The notes below the pieces were generated by a model. It did not search any database, was not told the DNA's origin, and saw only the letters and a program-made list of their open reading frames with translations. The position numbers and the translations under genes were made by a program. This document shows, piece by piece, positions 14,638 to 17,366 of a DNA stretch of 17,366 bases; the stretch's first letter is position 1, and each line of letters begins with the position of its first letter. Source of the DNA: an uncultured Micrococcales bacterium (GTDB taxonomy: Bacteria > Actinomycetota > Actinomycetes > S36-B12 > UBA10799); contig CALFYG010000143.1 in assembly GCA_937952095.1 (NCBI GenBank), positions 1 to 17,366 of the forward strand. The letters are read 5' to 3'.

Positions 14638-15329
14638 GCGATCTGGAGAAGGAACACCTTCGCCACGCGTGTGCCGCCACGGGTGTTGAGGTGGCCATCG
14701 TCCGAGGCGTAGCCGCGGTAGAGCGCGTAGTAGCGCTTGCCGTGGTGTCGTCCCTTGACTCGCGAGCCGTTCGGGCGGGTGGATTCGACCCGCGCGATGT
14801 CGACCACGTCCGGACCGTAGGCCGAACGCACGAGTGCGTTGTAACGCTCCCGCACCACGTTCGATGCGGGGTCGTTCGTGGTCAGCGGCACGGTCATGTG
14901 CACCAAGTGAGTCTGTGGGTTGGATGCCTGCAGGGCGGCCACCGTCGCGCGGTATTGGGCGAAGACCGCGCGCACTTTCGTCCCGGCTGTGATGTCGACG
15001 AAGCACAGTTTCATCGCGGCGACCTGGGGGTTCTGCTGCTCGACCGCCGATTTGAACGCCGTGAACTTCGACCTGGGGTCGCCGTTGGTGCCGATCTCCA
15101 CCTGGGCGAAGCCGGGACCGCTGGCGGGCAGTTCATCCAGCACTGTGGGCGCGGGCACCCCGCGTTTGCCGTACACCGTCGCCACTCCGTCGAGGATGTT
15201 CCAGCCCACGGACTGGTGACCGAACAGCACCCGGTGCGAGTCGACAGCCCGTAGGTCGCCATCGGTCACGGCTGCCGCGGGAGCGGTCGCCATCGCGGTG
15301 GCGAGCATGAGTGCGAATACGCGTCTCAC
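14622..15329 (-). CDS. Secreted SGNH-like hydrolase-family protein
   Basis: A 235-residue protein with a short signal peptide (about 1-20, MRRVFALMLATAMATAPAAA). The first conserved block reads VLFGHQSVGWNIL, with S40 in the position expected of an SGNH nucleophile although the classical GDS is absent. The last block, ASDDGHLNTRGG, contains D210 and H213, matching the D-x-x-H of SGNH block V. This suggests an exported esterase or carbohydrate deacetylase, or an inactive relative. The start is GTG at 15329, supported by GGAGGAGG upstream on the minus strand. It overlaps the end of the convergent kinase gene by 16 bp. The substrate is unknown. Confidence 0.75.
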   Translation of the reverse strand: MRRVFALMLATAMATAPAAAVTDGDLRAVDSHRVLFGHQSVGWNILDGVATVYGKRGVPAPTVLDELPASGPGFAQVEIGTNGDPRSKFTAFKSAVEQQNPQVAAMKLCFVDITAGTKVRAVFAQYRATVAALQASNPQTHLVHMTVPLTTNDPASNVVRERYNALVRSAYGPDVVDIARVESTRPNGSRVKGRHHGKRYYALYRGYASDDGHLNTRGGTRVAKVFLLQIAQSFG

Positions 15330-15342
15330 AGTTGGGCCTCCT

Positions 15343-15396
15343 CCGATCAGTATCGGCGCGGCCGCGCCCCGACTTGGGTGACATCAGCCGATCGGC
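15343..15396. repeat. Cluster of palindromes between divergent hydrolase genes
   Basis: Three palindromic elements lie in 54 bp: CCGAT-CAGT-ATCGG (15343-15356), a perfect 14-bp palindrome GGCGCGGCCGCGCC (15355-15368), and GCCGATCGGC (15387-15396). The outer two share the CCGAT/ATCGG core. They sit in the divergent promoter region if the rightward gene starts near 15411. Confidence 0.45.
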
Positions 15397-16301
15397 GTCG
15401 CTGTCATCATGTGGTGGTGGGGATCGCACGCACAGTCGCAGGCGCTGTGCTTCTGGTGGCTGGCACAGCAGTCGTTGCCGACCAGATCGCGAAGCGCGTT
15501 TTCGGAAGGCCGCCGCGGCGGCGAGGTGAGCCACCGCCGGACGCGGTCGACGTCAGCATCCCGGCGTCTCACGGTCCAGACCTGCGGGCGTGGTTCCTGC
15601 CCGGTGCAGGTGACGGTCCCGCAGCCGTCGTCATCCACGGCTGGGGAGGCAATGCCGGCGACATGGTCCCCGTCGCGGATCGCCTGCACGCCCTCGGTCT
15701 GCATGTGCTTCTAGTCGATGCTCACGGGCACGGCCGTAGTCCAGCGATTCCGGTTTCGTCCATGCCGGCGTTCGCGCAGGACGTGCGCGATGCCACGCGG
15801 TGGCTGCGCGCACGCCCGGAGGTGGATCCGGGGCGGGTGGTGCTCGTGGGTCACTCTGTCGGGGCAGGCGCGTGCTTGTTCGCGGCGTCGGGTGACAAGG
15901 CTGTCGCGGCTGTGGTCGCGCTGGCGCCGATGGCCGATCCGGTCGGCTTCATGTCCGAGCGCATGGGCCGCCGGCTGCCCCAGCCCCTGGTGACAACGGC
16001 ACTGCGCTACACCGAGTTCACGATCGGGCACCGGTTCGAGGAGTTCGCTCCACTACACACGATCGGGCGCGTGGCGGCCCCGGTGTTACTCGTGCACGGC
16101 GCGCGGGACACCACGGTGCCCGTGGCCCACGCGCAGATGTTGCACCACCGTTCGACCACCAGCACCTTGTGCATCGTCGACGGGGCTGACCATTTCAGCG
16201 TCGACTCGTTGGACCACGTCGATCTGCTGGGGTTCCTGGCCCACGCCGCAGTACTGGATCAGCCGCGGGGCAGCCAGTCGGTACTCGGCATCGGGTCGTA
16301 G
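15378..16301 (+). CDS. Membrane-anchored alpha/beta hydrolase (serine aminopeptidase / lysophospholipase-like)
   Basis: A protein of up to 307 residues. An N-terminal hydrophobic helix (about residues 12-36) is followed by a basic stretch (GRPPRRRG), suggesting a single membrane anchor or uncleaved signal. The hydrolase domain has the oxyanion motif VIHGWGGN (85-92), the nucleophile S160 in GHSVGAG, the acid D244 in HGARDTTVP and the base H272 in GADHFS: a full triad. The start is unsure. GTG at 15378 gives the longest frame, but GTG codons at 15411, 15414 and 15417 would begin directly at the hydrophobic helix. None has a good ribosome binding site. Likely a carboxylesterase or lipase-like enzyme acting on an acyl substrate near the membrane. 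Its 3' end overlaps the next convergent gene by 43 bp. Confidence 0.85.
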   Translation: MTSADRRRCHHVVVGIARTVAGAVLLVAGTAVVADQIAKRVFGRPPRRRGEPPPDAVDVSIPASHGPDLRAWFLPGAGDGPAAVVIHGWGGNAGDMVPVADRLHALGLHVLLVDAHGHGRSPAIPVSSMPAFAQDVRDATRWLRARPEVDPGRVVLVGHSVGAGACLFAASGDKAVAAVVALAPMADPVGFMSERMGRRLPQPLVTTALRYTEFTIGHRFEEFAPLHTIGRVAAPVLLVHGARDTTVPVAHAQMLHHRSTTSTLCIVDGADHFSVDSLDHVDLLGFLAHAAVLDQPRGSQSVLGIGS

Positions 16302-16801
16302 ACGGGCTCGCCGCCGTACGTGGGAATCAGGTGTATCGGCTCGACCTTCACACGGGCCGAACCCTTCGCTGCTCCGAAGCATCGCAGCGGAACGCTGACG
16401 GACGTCGTCCGCGCTCCCGCGTCCTTCTCGTAGCGCCATCCGGTGCAGGGCAACTCGCAGGATTTCCCATCAGGGCAGTCGAACAGGTACTTCTTCGGGA
16501 CGATGAACGACCGTCGGCCGTTGATGTTCGGGACGATGAGGAACGTCCTGCCCTTCTCGAAGGTGATCAGTCCGCCTGTCGCGGAGCGCTTGTTGCGAAC
16601 CTCCCAACTCCAATCCACGTGCGTCATCCGGATGGTCAGGCGCTTGGCCGAGACCGTGACGGTGGCCGAGCTGATGTCGGAGATATCCGGCCCCGAATAG
16701 ATCTCGCCCACCTCGTCTGTGACGGTGGCGGACTCGGCGGAGGCGACGTTCGGCACCGCAGCGAGCACGAGGCCGGCGATGGTCGGGACGAGAATCCTCA
16801 T
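16259..16801 (-). CDS. Secreted cysteine-containing protein of unknown function (180 aa)
   Basis: An exported protein with a signal peptide at about 1-22 (MRILVPTIAGLVLAAVPNVASA). The mature part is predicted beta-rich, with alternating hydrophobic residues (ATVTVSAKRLTIRMTHVDWSWEV). Four cysteines cluster in the C-terminal half (DCPDGKSCELPC and LRCFG), probably forming two disulfides. No family is recognised. Start ATG 16801 is chosen for the signal peptide and for AGGAGG 3 nt upstream; the open frame to 16942 lies inside the aminotransferase gene. It follows the aminotransferase by 28 nt on the same strand and may share its transcript. Confidence 0.75.
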   Translation of the reverse strand: MRILVPTIAGLVLAAVPNVASAESATVTDEVGEIYSGPDISDISSATVTVSAKRLTIRMTHVDWSWEVRNKRSATGGLITFEKGRTFLIVPNINGRRSFIVPKKYLFDCPDGKSCELPCTGWRYEKDAGARTTSVSVPLRCFGAAKGSARVKVEPIHLIPTYGGEPVYDPMPSTDWLPRG

Positions 16802-16803
16802 GG

Positions 16804-16822
16804 CCCTCCTCTGCAGGGAGGG
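16804..16822 (-). promoter_or_regulatory. Hairpin covering the ribosome binding site of the secreted protein
   Basis: CCCTCC (16804-16809) pairs with GGAGGG (16817-16822), extended by one G-U pair, leaving a 5-nt loop. In the minus-strand RNA the AGGAGG ribosome binding site (16810-16805) is one side of the stem. It sits directly after the aminotransferase stop codon. Confidence 0.4.
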
Positions 16823-16829
16823 GCTCACG

Positions 16830-17366
16830 CTATCGCAGATTCTCCACGGACGACGCCATCCGTTCGAGCCCTTCGAGCAGATTCGCTTGCGACGTCGCGA
16901 AGTTGAGGCGCACATGTCCACCTCCGCCCGTGCCGAACACATGTCCGGAGCTCAGGGCGACTCGGGCATGGTCGAGGAAGTACCGGGCGGGACCTTCGAG
17001 ATCCGAGACCACCCCCGGGCCTTGAAATCCCTCGTCGTGCAGGCCCAGTGCACGGGCGTCCAGCCAGGCGAGGTAGGTGCCCTGTGGCGGCTCGAGCATG
17101 AGCTCGGGCATTCGCTCGCTCACGAAATCGATCAGCAACGACCGGTTGGCGTCCAGGCCGCTGAGCAGGGCGTCGAGCCACTGCCCGCCGCGGCGGAAGG
17201 CCTCGGTGTGGGCCATCACGCCGAAGTGGCTGGCGCCGTGCGCGACTTCCTCCGGCATGCGGGCGAGATCCGTCTGTGCATCCGGACCGGCCACTGCCAG
17301 CGCAGCTTTGAGCCCTGCCAGGTTCCAGGCTTTCGAGGCCGACAACACACTGAACGCGTCCTCTGC
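16830..17366 (-). CDS. MalY/PatB-type class I/II aminotransferase (C-terminal part)
   Basis: The visible 178 residues are the C-terminal half of a pyridoxal-phosphate enzyme; the N-terminal half lies beyond the window. The sequence begins AEDAFSVLSASKAWNLAGLK, and the Lys in SASKAWNLAGLK is the PLP-binding lysine in the pattern typical of MalY/PatB cystathionine beta-lyase-like enzymes. HVFGTGGGGHVRLNFAT near the end contains the conserved Arg that binds the substrate carboxylate. It probably cleaves a cysteine-S-conjugate or cystathionine, or transaminates an amino acid; the fold does not distinguish these. Frame and motifs are intact with no sign of decay. A 180-aa secreted protein gene follows 28 nt downstream. 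Confidence 0.9.
   Translation of the reverse strand, partial: AEDAFSVLSASKAWNLAGLKAALAVAGPDAQTDLARMPEEVAHGASHFGVMAHTEAFRRGGQWLDALLSGLDANRSLLIDFVSERMPELMLEPPQGTYLAWLDARALGLHDEGFQGPGVVSDLEGPARYFLDHARVALSSGHVFGTGGGGHVRLNFATSQANLLEGLERMASSVENLR

Noticed and set aside
16802..16942. N-terminal extension of the 180-aa secreted protein
   Set aside because: It would bury the signal peptide and overlaps the end of the aminotransferase gene.
1..17366. Search for tRNA, rRNA, CRISPR arrays, transposases, phage or toxin-antitoxin genes
   Set aside because: No cloverleaf, repeat array, transposase motif or related gene was recognised on either strand by eye.

Overview
The window is high-GC DNA (well over 60 % by eye) with G/C-rich third positions, many GTG starts, apparent leaderless promoters and families typical of Actinomycetota: a PspC-fused histidine kinase, DUF805, a DinB/DUF664-like protein and many secreted hydrolases. 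I cannot place it below phylum. The first 12 bases match the 3' end of the Illumina TruSeq adapter and interrupt a reading frame, so position 1 is an assembly end, probably of a draft or metagenome contig.

Layout. (1) 1-3231: an envelope-stress type regulatory locus. A LuxR-family response regulator (cut at the window edge) and a PspC-fused histidine kinase are read leftwards. Across a 111-bp gap holding a strong inverted repeat lie a PspC/LiaF-like membrane protein and a 66-aa two-helix membrane protein, read rightwards and ending at a stem-loop. (2) 3309-5251: a 62-aa membrane protein, an LtrA-family membrane protein on the other strand, and a DinB-like protein that is probably leaderless. 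(3) 5252-10532: a saccharopine-dehydrogenase-family oxidoreductase and a secreted S15/CocE-like hydrolase diverge from a symmetrical promoter region. The hydrolase converges on a large secreted protein with two FN3 domains; both secreted proteins end in lysine-rich tails. (4) 10652-11123: a DUF805 membrane protein and its terminator. (5) 11334-14637: a two-gene operon of an alkyl-DHAP-synthase-like flavoenzyme and an FGGY-family kinase, with a recognisable promoter overlapped by an inverted repeat. (6) 14622-17366: a secreted SGNH-like protein, a membrane-anchored alpha/beta hydrolase, a secreted cysteine-containing protein of unknown function, and the C-terminal part of a MalY/PatB-type aminotransferase.

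The two places where genes clearly work together are the PspC sensor locus, where kinase and LiaF-like partner share a PspC domain, and the flavoenzyme-kinase operon. In that operon both enzymes keep their catalytic machinery but appear to differ at residues that define the textbook substrates (acyl-DHAP and glycerol), which points to an unassigned pathway. All five convergent gene pairs overlap or abut at their 3' ends. No tRNA, rRNA, CRISPR array, insertion sequence or prophage gene was seen, and no gene-free stretch exceeds 300 bases; the longest is 11124-11386.
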